DNA of 64,000 bases from Pseudonocardia alni (GCF_002813375.1 NZ_PHUJ01000002.1:62001-126000); one strand, 5' to 3'; positions 8,183 through 17,200 are shown, counted from the first letter of the stretch. Notes: generated from the letters alone by a model not told the origin. Numbers and translations: made by a program.

Positions 8183-8953
8183 TCATCGGGCTTCTTCTGA
8201 GCCCTTCCCTTTCCGCGACCAGGAACGGTTCTCTGCGTATTCCCAGATCCGTCGGCGCCGCCAGAATCGTCGCTTTCGGCCGGCGGGCGTCTCCTCGACC
8301 TGGTCCGGCTCGATGAACTGGCCGCGGCCGACGTAGCTGTTCACGGTCGCCGAGCCGGCCAGGCCGAGCACGTGAGCGACCTGTGCGCTGCTGAGCAGCT
8401 CATCGGGGTCGCCGGTTCGATCGACGGGAGTCAGCCCGCCCTTGAGCTGCTTCTTGTGCTCTCGATACCAGGCCTGCCACCGCTCGAGGTCGACGTAGCG
8501 GCGGCCGTCGCGCCGGATCCCGGGCGGGTGGCCGTTCACCTGGCGCCCGGCATACCAGCGGTTCAGGGTCGCCTCGGGCTCTCCGCTCAGGCGAGCGAGC
8601 TCGGTGACGGTCGCCAGGGTTCGCCCATCGACCTCCCGGCGGTCGGCCCCGTAGGCAGCGCGCCACCGGCGCCATTCGATCTCGTCGACGTGCCACTGGC
8701 CGTCGATCTCGAGCCCCTCGGGATGACCGTTGCGCTGACGGTCGCGCCACCACTTGTAGAGGGTGTGCTCGCGCTCGCCGGTGCGCGCGGCCAGCTCGGA
8801 GCGGGAGGTCAGGTGTCGCGGCGCGTCCGGAGTGCCGTGCTCGTCGCTCCTCACCGGGGTGAGCGTAGGTAGGGCTGCCCGCTGCGTCCGGCGGCGGGTC
8901 GTGGCGGGCGCCCGTCGACGTCCACGGGGGACGGGTTCGACTACTCTGCGCAT
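8183..8953 (-). CDS. Three-module helix-turn-helix DNA-binding protein (paralogue 1)
   Basis: A 256-residue protein built from consecutive excisionase/MerR-like units. Unit 1 (about 50-115) is LTSRSELAARTGEREHTLYKWW followed by a NGHPEG loop and W-x-x-W. Unit 2 (about 115-175) repeats the plan with LARLSGEPEATLNRWYAGRQ, NGHPPG and YVDLERWQAW. Unit 3 (about 190-250) is a third helix-turn-helix with VAHVLGLAGSATVNSYVGRG. A paralogue lies at 11669-12388. The ATG 8953 is chosen for its GGGAG site; longer frames run into non-coding leader. Multi-site DNA binding, perhaps as a replication or transfer regulator of the element, is inferred. Confidence 0.75.
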   Translation of the reverse strand: MRRVVEPVPRGRRRAPATTRRRTQRAALPTLTPVRSDEHGTPDAPRHLTSRSELAARTGEREHTLYKWWRDRQRNGHPEGLEIDGQWHVDEIEWRRWRAAYGADRREVDGRTLATVTELARLSGEPEATLNRWYAGRQVNGHPPGIRRDGRRYVDLERWQAWYREHKKQLKGGLTPVDRTGDPDELLSSAQVAHVLGLAGSATVNSYVGRGQFIEPDQVEETPAGRKRRFWRRRRIWEYAENRSWSRKGKGSEEAR

Positions 8954-9103
8954 CACTGCTCCCGTTTGATGGGTCCTTCGGTTCCCGGGTGGACGGGAGC
9001 ACAGGCGACCGGGGGTCGCTGTCAACCCCGCTCCGGCGGGGACCCGCAAGGGTCGGTCCCCGGTCGCCGACCATCCATCTCGCTTCTGCGTGGATCGTCC
9101 CGG

Positions 9104-10312
9104 CTAGTGCGCGATTCCGTGGCGCTGCCGCTGCTCGTGGTGTCGCTCGCGTCCGGGAGGCTCGTCCGGACGGTGCCCGGACGCCGGCTCATGGCGGTCC
9201 GTCCGCGCGGTGCGCAGTCGTTCGAGGTCCCCGGCCAGCCCTCGCCCGGCGCGGTTCACCGCGGTCGCGGCGCGGTGGGCGAGTTGGTCGCCCTCCTGGT
9301 CGGCGGCCGCGGTACGCCCTGCTCGATCCCTGTTCGCGTAGCGCGGGCGCCTGGCTCCGTAGGTGAGTCCGTCGCTGATGGTCTGCTCCGCCTCGGACTC
9401 GCTGAAGTCGTCGACCCCGATGTGCATCTGGACGGCGGAGCGAAGGGTCGCGTGTGCCTCCTCGGCGGAGATGACGTTGCCGCCGACGTAGTTGCCCAGC
9501 TTGAGTGCGGCGGTCAGCACTGCGTGGTGGCGGCCACCCGGCTGCGCCTCCTCGATCCGCTGGGCCTCGCCTTCGAGGATGCTGCGGACGTAGCGCTCCT
9601 GGCGGTTGCCGCTGAGCTCGAGTCGCGGCCGCGGGACATGGGCGATCTCCGGCTCGGGCGGCGGGGCGAGCATGTCGCCGATCCATGCGGGCAGCTCGGC
9701 AGGCGGGCCGGAGCGCTCGAACTGGTAGCGCCCCTCGGGGCGGACCGAGCCGGGAGCGACGATGTACCCGCCCTCACCTCTCGTGTCGATCTTCCAGCCG
9801 AGTCCGGTCTGAGAGCTGTTGCGCAGCGCGCTGTCGTTGCGGAAGTACAGGTGCCCACCTCCGCTGGGGGTGGACACCGTCAGGGTCTGGTCGGGCAGGG
9901 GCTCACCGGCGCGACGCGCGAGCATCTGCAGGACGTCGCGGCCGTTGCGGGCCCCCTCGAACTCCTCGGGTGCGGTCGCCCCGTGGCCCTCGTCGAGGTC
10001 GATCACCAGGAGCTTCGACGGGCCGCAGGCGATACCGACGTTGTAGGGCTTGGTGCTCCACCAGCGCCGGATCTGGTCGGGGTCGATGGTGGCGCGCTGT
10101 TCCCAGCCCAGGTGCCCCTCCGGGCCGCTGCAGGGACCGCTGCGCTTGCAGGTGCGCTTGGCGTGGAAGATCGGCTTCTTCCCGTCGACCTGCAGCGGGA
10201 AGACGTGGTAGCCGGCCCGCGCGGCTCCCAGGGCGACCTCCAGCATCTGGTGTCGAGTGGCTGGCGAGGTGCGTCGTTCCGTGGGATCGCCGGTGGTGTG
10301 CTGATCGCTCAT
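9104..10312 (-). CDS. Bifunctional DNA primase/polymerase (prim-pol)
   Basis: A 402-residue protein with an N-terminal prim-pol domain. It has the nucleotide-binding start AGYHVFPLQVDGKKP (33-47), the catalytic acidic motif VIDLD (103-107), the STPSGGGHLYF motif (147-157) and an IDTRGEGGYIVAPGS segment (175-189). Residues 250-320 form a helical cap with a conserved G-x-R-x-x-x-L start typical of such proteins. The last 70 residues are basic and disordered. There is no fused helicase domain. Prim-pols of this type prime and extend DNA during replication of plasmids and integrative elements, so this is the main sign that the leftward genes are a replication module. Confidence 0.88.
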   Translation of the reverse strand: MSDQHTTGDPTERRTSPATRHQMLEVALGAARAGYHVFPLQVDGKKPIFHAKRTCKRSGPCSGPEGHLGWEQRATIDPDQIRRWWSTKPYNVGIACGPSKLLVIDLDEGHGATAPEEFEGARNGRDVLQMLARRAGEPLPDQTLTVSTPSGGGHLYFRNDSALRNSSQTGLGWKIDTRGEGGYIVAPGSVRPEGRYQFERSGPPAELPAWIGDMLAPPPEPEIAHVPRPRLELSGNRQERYVRSILEGEAQRIEEAQPGGRHHAVLTAALKLGNYVGGNVISAEEAHATLRSAVQMHIGVDDFSESEAEQTISDGLTYGARRPRYANRDRAGRTAAADQEGDQLAHRAATAVNRAGRGLAGDLERLRTARTDRHEPASGHRPDEPPGRERHHEQRQRHGIAH

Positions 10313-10364
10313 GACGCTCTCCGGTTCTGTGGTGCGGGAGCGCTGTCATCGCTCCCGCCGCTGT

Positions 10365-10374
10365 TCACTATACC
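10365..10374 (-). promoter_or_regulatory. Shared promoter motif before the prim-pol gene
   Basis: Minus-strand GGTATAGTGA with TATAGT as -10. The leader that follows contains CGGGAGCGATGACAGC, with its TGACAGC core at 10342-10348, and then a GGAGAG ribosome site. This is the same arrangement as before the methyltransferase and WhiB genes. Confidence 0.6.
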
Positions 10375-10430
10375 ACTATTCGATGCAGAAATGCGCTTTG
10401 ACCTGGGATTATCCAGACAGAGGTGGGCAG

Positions 10431-10847
10431 TCAGGCGCGATCGACGGCGCTGAGCACGCGGGCCCGCAGGTCGGGTGCGTCGATGACCTCGGCCCAGGCG
10501 ACCCAATCTGGGAAGGCCCTGGCCAGCATCGGCCGATGCACCGGGGGAATGGCGACGATCAGCTCACAGAGCGCGCGCTCCCAGGAGGTGGGGGCGACCC
10601 CACCGGGTATGCCGTGGACGCTCAGCGTCGCCTGCAGTGCGCGCTGGGCGTCTTCTTCGAGGTCGTGGCATTCCGCGTCGCGGACGAGCATCTCGACGAC
10701 GCGCGCGAGCGGCGGCTCTCCGCCCGGCTCCGGGCAGTGCAGGACCGCCGCGAGGTGCCGGGCCTGCCCCCGGCGCGCCTGGCGTCGCCAGTGGTCGGTG
10801 TCGATCTCGACGAGTAGGGCGGCGAGATCGTCAACGGACACGTTCAT
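10431..10847 (-). CDS. Hypothetical protein
   Basis: A 138-residue, mostly helical acidic protein starting MNVSVDDLAALL. The GAGGAG ribosome site before ATG 10847 decides the start; longer frames upstream are arginine-rich shadow sequence. No domain is recognised. It has a run of short helices with PPVHRPMLARAFPDWVAWAE near the C-terminus. It lies between the prim-pol gene and a small zinc-motif gene, and a strong hairpin separates it from the latter. It is probably an accessory protein of the element. Confidence 0.7.
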   Translation of the reverse strand: MNVSVDDLAALLVEIDTDHWRRQARRGQARHLAAVLHCPEPGGEPPLARVVEMLVRDAECHDLEEDAQRALQATLSVHGIPGGVAPTSWERALCELIVAIPPVHRPMLARAFPDWVAWAEVIDAPDLRARVLSAVDRA

Positions 10848-10891
10848 GGTCTGCTCCTCGATGACCGGGTGCGCATGAGTGAGGGGCGGCG

Positions 10892-10922
10892 GCGGTGGGG
10901 CGCCTGGACCGCGCCCCACCGC
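10892..10922 (-). terminator. Perfect 12-bp stem hairpin between leftward genes
   Basis: Arms GCGGTGGGGCGC (10892-10903) and GCGCCCCACCGC (10911-10922) are fully complementary around a 7-base loop. The hairpin sits just past the stop of the gene ending at 10928 and before the next leftward gene, where a terminator would be expected. No T-run follows, so the factor-independent class is uncertain. Confidence 0.6.
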
Positions 10923-10927
10923 TGTGA

Positions 10928-11293
10928 TCACGTATCTGTGAGGACGCTGCGCAGGATTGCGGCGACGGTGGCTGCGTCGTGGTCGACCCCGCGGTCCTCG
11001 GCATCGCGGATCGCGCTCAGCGCGGCGAACTTCGTGTCCTCGCCCAGGTCGCCATTGACCGCGCAGGCGACGAACACGGCGTCCTGCTCGCCCCACCAGG
11101 CGCCACAGCTCCCTCGACGGCAGTGCACCGCACCAGGTGCGTCACCGGGCTCGTGCGGACCTGCCTCACCACAGCTCGGACACGGGTCGAGCAGGTCGGC
11201 CCGGATCTGATCGTCGACGAGCGCCGGACTGGGCCGCACTGCCTCAGTAGCGACGACCGGAGCGGGCACGTGACGCTCTCCGTCCCGGTTCAT
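10928..11293 (-). CDS. Small zinc-ribbon-like protein downstream of WhiB
   Basis: A 121-residue protein. Residues 38-68 contain CPSCGEAGPH and CRRGSCGAWW, four Cys in two pairs, consistent with a zinc ribbon. The C-terminal half is helical with acidic patches. ATG 11293 overlaps the WhiB stop in an ATGA, so the two genes are translationally coupled. It may work with the WhiB protein, but no family could be assigned. Confidence 0.75.
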   Translation of the reverse strand: MNRDGERHVPAPVVATEAVRPSPALVDDQIRADLLDPCPSCGEAGPHEPGDAPGAVHCRRGSCGAWWGEQDAVFVACAVNGDLGEDTKFAALSAIRDAEDRGVDHDAATVAAILRSVLTDT

Positions 11294-11538
11294 GCGGTGG
11301 TGGCCATTCGTCGGCCGGCGTGTCGCAGGGCGCGCCGCTCGGTCTCGTCCGTGCCGCCCCACACGCCGGCGCCCTCCCCCTCGGCGAGGGCGTGGGTCAG
11401 ACAGTGCTCTCGGACCGGGCAGCGGTGACACACGGCCTTGGCGGCGGCTGTCTGTCGCTCGGCCGGTCCGTCGCTTCCGACGGGGAAGAAGAGCTCGGGG
11501 TTCTCGCGGCGGCATGCCGCATCGAATCGCCAGTCCAT
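11290..11538 (-). CDS. WhiB-family iron-sulfur transcription regulator
   Basis: An 82-residue WhiB-like protein. Four Cys (9, 37, 40, 46) in the pattern C-x27-C-x2-C-x5-C bind a 4Fe-4S cluster. The G(V/I)WGG turn at 58-62 and the basic ETERRALRHAGRR tail form the DNA-contact end. WhiB proteins usually act with the housekeeping sigma factor and respond to oxygen or nitric oxide. Plasmid- and phage-borne copies often control element genes. It has the shared TATAGTGA/TGACAGC leader and an AAGGAG ribosome site. Confidence 0.92.
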   Translation of the reverse strand: MDWRFDAACRRENPELFFPVGSDGPAERQTAAAKAVCHRCPVREHCLTHALAEGEGAGVWGGTDETERRALRHAGRRMATTA

Positions 11539-11601
11539 CGTGGGACTCCTTCGATCGGTCTGCGGGTGTCGGTCGGCGCTGTCATCGCCTCCCGATACGA
11601 A

Positions 11602-11611
11602 TCACTATACC
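11602..11611 (-). promoter_or_regulatory. Shared promoter motif before the WhiB gene
   Basis: Minus-strand GGTATAGTGA inside ATATGGTATAGTGAT. This is nearly identical to the motif before the methyltransferase. The TGACAGC leader block is at 11578-11584, 39 bases before the WhiB start. Confidence 0.6.
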
Positions 11612-11668
11612 ATATGTAGGGGTGGTCGCGGGCTATTCGCGCGACCGTTTCTGCTGGTCGGCGCCTGT

Positions 11669-12388
11669 TTACCCAGGGGCTCCCGGGCGAGGGCGGCCGG
11701 CCCGGCCGGGCCTGGTGCGACTGTCGGCGAATGCCCAGACGGTGCGGCGGAGGTAGTGCCGTCGGCCGTGGGGGTCGGTCCAGTCGGGGCGGGGGAAGTA
11801 GCCCGGGCTTCGGGCGAGGTAGCCGCGGATGACCGACGCGTCGGTGTAGCCGAGCACAGCGGCGGCCTGGTCGAGGGTCAGGAGGTCGTCGCCGTTCCCG
11901 CTGTGGTCGACCGACGTGAGGCTGTCGCGCTTGGTGGCCTCGCGGTGCTGCCACCAGCTGTCCATCTCGCCGAGGGACCAGTAGAGGTGGCGTCCGATTC
12001 GGCGGGCCGGACGGGGGTGGCCGGTGTCGTCGCGGGCGCTGTAGAGGTTGGCGAGGTGCTGGACGGAGACGTGGAACCGCCGCGCGAGGGCCGCACGGGT
12101 CAGCACGGTCTCCTCGTCGTCGTCGAGCCGATCCGGGGGAGATGCGGCGAGGTCGTTGACGAAGGTCCGCATCGCCTGTTCGCCCCACCACTGTCGGCGG
12201 CCCTGCTGCCAGGCCACGGCCGGGTGGCCGTTCGTCGCCCGGTGGCGCCACCAGCGCTCTGCGGTCGCGCGCCCGACACCGAAGGTCGTGCAGATGCCAT
12301 GGCGGGACAGCAGGACGCGGCCCTCGACGGTGGCCCGCGTCGGGGGAGCGCTCGCGGTCGCGGTGACGTCTACCCCCGCCTCCTTCAT
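11669..12388 (-). CDS. Three-module helix-turn-helix DNA-binding protein (paralogue 2)
   Basis: A 239-residue protein with the same plan as the gene at 8183-8953. Unit 1 is HGICTTFGVGRATAERWWRH followed by NGHP. Unit 2 is ALARRFHVSVQHLANLYSAR followed by TGHPRP. Unit 3 is LTLDQAAAVLGYTDASVIRG followed by an F-x-x-P-D segment and a W-A-F-A-D end. Between units 2 and 3 both proteins carry an L-T-x-V-D-x-x-G-x-x-D-x-L-L linker, which shows common descent. Two diverged copies in one replication module suggest recognition of different sites. The exact role is unknown. Confidence 0.75.
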   Translation of the reverse strand: MKEAGVDVTATASAPPTRATVEGRVLLSRHGICTTFGVGRATAERWWRHRATNGHPAVAWQQGRRQWWGEQAMRTFVNDLAASPPDRLDDDEETVLTRAALARRFHVSVQHLANLYSARDDTGHPRPARRIGRHLYWSLGEMDSWWQHREATKRDSLTSVDHSGNGDDLLTLDQAAAVLGYTDASVIRGYLARSPGYFPRPDWTDPHGRRHYLRRTVWAFADSRTRPGRAGRPRPGAPG

Positions 12389-12410
12389 CCGGCTTCTCCT
12401 TCTCGACAGG

Positions 12411-12443
12411 GACGCTCCCCGGCTGTGGCTGCCGGGGAGCGTC
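12411..12443 (-). terminator. Perfect 13-bp stem hairpin
   Basis: Arms GACGCTCCCCGGC (12411-12423) and GCCGGGGAGCGTC (12431-12443) pair perfectly around a 7-base loop. It lies between the stop of the gene at 12456 and the start of the next leftward gene at 12388, so it probably ends the upstream transcript. Confidence 0.65.
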
Positions 12444-12455
12444 GTGGGCCTGGGG

Positions 12456-13028
12456 TCAGAGCACGGCGAGGTGGACCAGCCGCCATCCGCCGATGATCTC
12501 GGGGGCGTGCACCGCTCCGTCGAGCTGGATTCGGGCGGTGAGGGCCCGCGGGCGGCGGTCGTGCCCGATGAGGACGAGCGCGGTGAGTTCTCCGACGCCT
12601 TCGACGGGCTGGCTCACGTGGCTACTCAGGACGCGGCCGATGCCCCGGCGGGCGCCGCCGCGCAGTGCGAATCCCCGTCCCTGCAGGTACCTCAGGACCA
12701 GCGAGTCCGCGAGTGGGGCGAGCTGAGTGGCGGGGCGCCGCCCGGCCAGTACCTCGGTGGCGAGCCGCAGGATGTCGCCTGCGACGCGTGCAAGGTCGGG
12801 GTCGCGGGCGATGTCGGCGACCGGGATGCCCCAGTCGATGTCTCGGTCGACGTCCTCGATCTCCCCGTAGCCGAGCTGATCGAGCCAGGCGACGATGTCG
12901 CGCAGTACGGCGATGCGGGCCACCCGCCGCTCCTCGCGAATGATGGCCTCGCTGTCCGGCGGGATGCTCTGGTTCTCGCTGGCCAGTACGTAACTGAACT
13001 TCTCTGCCTGTCGAACCTTCTTGCTCAC
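12456..13028 (-). CDS. Hypothetical protein of the replication module
   Basis: A 190-residue soluble protein with no recognised domain. The N-terminal half is helical and charged (SEAIIREERRVARIAVLRDI, IEDVDRDIDWGIPVADIARD). The C-terminal half contains beta-like segments (LTALVLIGHDRRPRALTARI). The GTG 13028 has the AAGGAG site and the TGACAGC leader block at 13064-13070. It is the first leftward gene after the structured 500-bp intergenic region, a position often held by early replication or control genes. Confidence 0.7.
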   Translation of the reverse strand: MSKKVRQAEKFSYVLASENQSIPPDSEAIIREERRVARIAVLRDIVAWLDQLGYGEIEDVDRDIDWGIPVADIARDPDLARVAGDILRLATEVLAGRRPATQLAPLADSLVLRYLQGRGFALRGGARRGIGRVLSSHVSQPVEGVGELTALVLIGHDRRPRALTARIQLDGAVHAPEIIGGWRLVHLAVL

Positions 13029-13063
13029 GGGCGCTCCTTCGGTTCCGGGGTGGTGTTGCGTGG

Positions 13064-13100
13064 GCTGTCACTCCCTCGCAACACTTACTAATTTACAGCG
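13064..13100 (-). promoter_or_regulatory. Leader block and likely promoter of gene 12456-13028
   Basis: The minus strand shows TTAGTAAG, a diverged version of the TATAGTGA promoter. After it comes GAGGGAGTGACAGC, with the TGACAGC core at 13064-13070, and then the AAGGAG ribosome site. The order and spacing match the three stronger examples in this module. Confidence 0.45.
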
Positions 13101-13259
13101 TTCAGCCTGCTGCGTCAAGATCAAAAAGCCTCTGACCTGCGGTTTTGCTTCGGGGACTCTCCGAGTGAGGCCGGGTCCAGGGCAGCGCCCTGGCCCCCCG
13201 GGAGGGGGCGGCCCGAAGGGTCGATCGGACTTGGGTGAGGACCAGACCTGGCCTGTGGA

Positions 13260-13430
13260 GGGTGGGGGTCTCTCCTCGCGTCGGCAGGACGGCGCTCTGC
13301 CCGGGGTTCTGTGGAGCTGCCAGGCTCGCCGCAGGCGACCGCGGAGCGGCCGGAGCGCAGCGGAGGGCCTGGCGGCGGAGCAGGTTCTCGGGCACCGTCC
13401 TGATGCCGACGCGAGGAGAGACCCCCACCC
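13260..13430. repeat. Long inverted repeat, 33-bp and 36-bp arms
   Basis: The left arm 13260-13292 starts GGGTGGGGGTCTCTCCTCGC. The right arm 13395-13430 is its reverse complement. They match over 27 bases, then differ by a 3-base insertion in the right arm, then match again over GGACGG. The 102-bp centre is itself rich in small GC palindromes. It could form a cruciform or a long RNA stem, or bind a replication initiator. Confidence 0.7.
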
Positions 13431-13532
13431 GGCTCGCCGGCGGGACTCGCCACCGACCACCGCAGCCGACCTGTCCCCACACGAACGGCCTAGTGCGTTG
13501 AGGGTCGTCTCTGCGTGGCACAGGCTGGGCGC

Positions 13533-14261
13533 ATGACCGAGAACCTCTGGGCCGCGCCGGCACCCGGCGCCCCTCTCACCTCTCGTTCGCTGGCGCATCT
13601 GCAGCTGGCCGAGACCGCGCGGGAGCTGTCGGACTGGGCTCGTCACCTGGTTCCGGCCGGGCGCCGCCCGGATCAGGCCTACGACGGGACCCTGGTCGCC
13701 GATGCGGCCGCGCTCGTCGAGCTCGCCGGGCGTGTGCTCACCGCCGCGGTGCTGGTGGAGCGTGAGGACGGCTGTGCGTGGAGTGCGATCGCCGAGGTGC
13801 TCGATGTCGAGGAGGAGGACGTCCGGCAGCGCTGGGAGCCCATCACCAACGTCTGGCCCCAGGAGCAGCCGGGATGCTCACCCGACGCCGCCGCGCAGGA
13901 GGCGTCCACGGCAGAGCAGCTGCGCGACCTGGATGCCTGGATGGTGGGTCACCGCGACCCCGCGGACCCCGATCTCGGTCCCACACCGGTATCCAGCGTC
14001 ATGGAACGTCAGCACCCCCTGTTGGAGCTCGTTCACCTGCGGGAGTTGGAGGGGCGCCGGGCCGAGGAGTTCGGCGCGGCTTCGGCCGAGCGGCGTGCCG
14101 TGGTGGAGCGCCAGATCCACGTGCACCAGACCCTCATCGGCCGAGCGAGTACCGGTGAGCAGGACAGGAGCGAGCACCGCGCACAGGTCACCCGGCTGCA
14201 GCGCCTTGTCGGTGAGCTCTGGGCTGCGCCGGGGGATGGGCGGAGGTGCTCCGGTGCGTGA
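13533..14261 (+). CDS. Hypothetical protein
   Basis: A 242-residue, mainly helical protein without a recognised family. Residues 50-95 (VADAAALVELAGRVLTAAVL, then WSAIAEVLDVEEEDVRQRW) resemble a helix-turn-helix preceded by long helices. Residues 160-235 form a charged coiled coil. ATG 13533 is preferred; GTG 13515 is possible. It reads away from the structured intergenic region and converges on the large helicase gene, with 36 bp between stops. Confidence 0.65.
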   Translation: MTENLWAAPAPGAPLTSRSLAHLQLAETARELSDWARHLVPAGRRPDQAYDGTLVADAAALVELAGRVLTAAVLVEREDGCAWSAIAEVLDVEEEDVRQRWEPITNVWPQEQPGCSPDAAAQEASTAEQLRDLDAWMVGHRDPADPDLGPTPVSSVMERQHPLLELVHLRELEGRRAEEFGAASAERRAVVERQIHVHQTLIGRASTGEQDRSEHRAQVTRLQRLVGELWAAPGDGRRCSGA

Positions 14262-14297
14262 GCGGTGGGCGCCGGCCGGGCCGCTCGGGCGCACCGA

Positions 14298-17200
14298 TCA
14301 CTGACGTAGCCCACGGGCGGTCCGGCTCTGACCTGCGGCTTGCTGCTGCTCTGGGGGCGAGGTACTGGTGGCTGCTTCTGGGGACGGTGCCGAACTGCGG
14401 TGCCTCCAGTCCTGGCGGGCCGCTTCCAGCTCCTCGGTCGTCGCGGTACGGGGAGCCGCGGAGCGGTCGTCGTCGTTCCGACCAGCGGCGGCCTGCTGCG
14501 CAGGCGCGCTCTCCTGGCCTGAGGGCTGCTGGCTGGCTTCTTCGAGCATCTGGGTGGCGATCATCTGCGCAGTCGCCCGGGCGCCGGCGAGCTGATCGGC
14601 GTGAGGAAAGGGTTGGTCGAGCCCGGCACGGGCCTGCTCCGCCTCGCGGGCGGCCAGGCGCCGCTGCTCGTGGAGGGTCTCGGCGAGCTTGTCGAGCCCG
14701 CCGAGCTTGTTCTCCAGCCGCTGCATCAGTCCGGTGGGGTCTCCGTCGAGGAACTGGGACCGTTCGATGGTGAAGGTCCCGCGGGGCACGTCGACGAGGG
14801 TCAGCTCGGCGACGATGTCGTCCCCGGCGGGGCGGACCGCGGCGGTGACGGTGTGCCCCCCGATCTCGACGACGGGCCGGGCGTCGGTGGGGGCGCTGTA
14901 GCGGTTGGCCCGGGTCAGCGCGGGACGGAGCAGGTCCTGCAGCGCGCGGCCGGCGTCACTGCGTGAGGTGTACGGGTGGCCCCAGACCTCGGCGCGGAAG
15001 GCCTCGCCGCGGGTGGTGGTGCGGCGCGCGACGGCGGCGTCGACCTGGCGGAGCTCGTCGGTGATCTCCTCTCCGGCGCGCTCGGCCGAACGGACGGTGC
15101 GTTGGAGGTGGTCGTTGTTGCGGTAGTGGGCCCGTTCGAGGCGTTCGAGTCGGTTGACGTCGGAGTCGGCCTTGGCCTTCTCCATCACGCGGGGGTCGCC
15201 GGTGGCGAGCGCCTTGACCTCGTCGTAGGACAGGGCGGCGTCCCCGATGTCCTCGATCTCGCGGACGTCGAGCCGGCCGCGCATCATCTGCGCGATGAAC
15301 ATCGCCTTCCTGGTGACGGTCTGCCAGGAGTAGGCGTCGAAGCTGCCCTCGGTGACGTAGCGGAGGATCTCGACCTCGGGGTTCTGGTTGCGCTGGCGGA
15401 TGATGCGGCCCTCGCGCTGGGCGATGTCGGCGGGCCGCCAGGGGCAGTCGAGGTGGTGCAGCGCGCGGGCGCGGGTCTGGACGTTGGTCCCGACGCCCAT
15501 CCGCTGGGTGGACCCGATGAGCACGGCGATCTGCCCGGAGCGGGCGGCGCGGAACATCGCTGCCTTGGCCGCGTCGTTGTTGGCCTCGTGCATGAAGCGC
15601 ACGCTGCCCTCGGGCAGTCCGCGCTCGTGGAGCTTGGTGCGCAGGTCGTCGTAGACGCTGAACCGGCCCTCGTCGTTGGGGACCCCCAGGTCGCAGAACA
15701 CCAGCTGGAGCGCACCGGGGGTCGGGTGGGCCTGTTGGGTGTCGGGGTTGAGGTAGGTGGTGTCGCGGTGGTCGCGCCAGATCCCGGCGATGCGGTCGGC
15801 GGCGACGTCGAGCTTGACGGTCTCGTCGGTGTCCGCGCCGACGAGCCGGAGGTCCAGCGCTGCGGCCCGTCCTTCCCCGGTGATCGTCAGCATGTTCTCC
15901 TTGCCCTTGCTGGCGCCGCCGCCGCGGAGCTGCTCGGCGCGGCGGACGAGGTCCGCGACCACGTTCTCGAGCGCCGCGGATCCCGGGACGACCACTGCTT
16001 CGGCCGCGCGGCGGCCGTCGTCGTCGGCCTTGAGCGCCGGCACGGGGAGGTCGAGGTCCTCGGCGGTCTTGACGTCGGCCGAGACGTGCCACATGCGGAG
16101 GAGCTCGGGGACGTTCTTGAACTTGGCGAAGCGGGACTTCATCCGGGGCTTGCCGCCGTCGGGGGCGAGCTCGATCCCGGTCACGACCTCGCCGAACGTG
16201 GCGGCCCAGGAGTCGAAGTCCTCGACGCCGGCCTCCTCGAGGAGGTCGGGACGCAGGTAGCGCTGCATGACGTGGGCTTCGCTGACGCTGTTCGCGATCG
16301 GTGTCGCGGTGGCGAGCACCCCGACCCGGCCCCCGTGGCGCTCGCGCAGGTACTCCAGCTTCATGTGCAGGTCGGTCGCCCGGTCGGCGCCGGGCACCGC
16401 GGCGTCGGGGATGTTCGACAGGGTCCGCAGGTTCTTGAAGTCGTGGGCCTCGTCGATGGCCAGCCAGTCGATGCCGGTCTGCTCGAATGTCAGGCCGGGG
16501 TCCTTGATCTTGTCGAGCTTCTCCTTCAGCCGCTCCTCGGCGCGGGCGAGGATGCCTTCCATCCGCTTGACGTTCAGCGACCGCTCGCCACTGGCCTTCA
16601 GGTCCTCCAGCCAGGCACGGACTCGGGCCGATTCGCGCTCCTCGTAGCGGGTCTGGGTCTCCACGCTCATGGGGAGCTTGGTGAACGCGGAACGGGTGAG
16701 GATGATCGCGTCCCAGTCTCCGGTGGCGGCACGGGCGACGAAGTCGCGGCGGCGCTGGGCGGAGAGGTCGTCCCTGCCGGCGGGCAGGATGTTGGCCCGG
16801 GGATAGAGCGCCAGGAACTCGGCCGCGAACTGGTCGAGCATGTGGTTCGGCACGACGATGGCGGGCTTGCGGACCATGCCGAGTCGCTTGAGCTCCATTG
16901 CTCCGGCGATCATCTCGACCGTCTTGCCGGCGCCGACCTCGTGGAACAGCCCGACGGCGGGCTCGGAGATCATTCGGGCGATCGCGGCCCGCTGGTGCGG
17001 GCGTAGCGGGGGGAAGGTCTCGGCGATGCCGGGCAGGGTGAGCTCGCTGCCGTCGTAGGAGCGCAGCACGATGGCGTTGAAGCGCTCGTTGTAGACGCGG
17101 GCCAGGTGCTCGGCGCGCTGCGGGTCCTCCCACACCCACTCCCCGAACCGGGCGTCGAGGGCGGCCATCTTCTCCTGGGCGGCCAGGGTCTCGGTGGTGT

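Larger units (their letters stand above)
13029..13532. other. Structured divergent intergenic region, candidate origin
   Basis: No gene is supported in these 504 bp between the leftward gene at 13028 and the rightward gene at 13533. The left part has an AT-rich promoter (13081-13100) for the leftward gene. The middle holds a short hairpin (CCAGGGC/GCCCTGG) beginning near 13177 and a very G-rich stretch. The right part holds the long inverted repeat at 13260-13430. Location inside a replication module makes it a candidate origin or transfer-related site, by inference only. Confidence 0.45.

Noticed and set aside
8966..10453. A 495-codon plus-strand frame opposite the prim-pol gene
   Set aside because: Antisense shadow; the prim-pol motifs, shared promoter and ribosome site are all on the minus strand.
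14976..17006. A 676-codon plus-strand frame opposite the helicase
   Set aside because: Val/Gly/Asp-rich composition typical of antisense shadows in GC-rich genes; no motifs.
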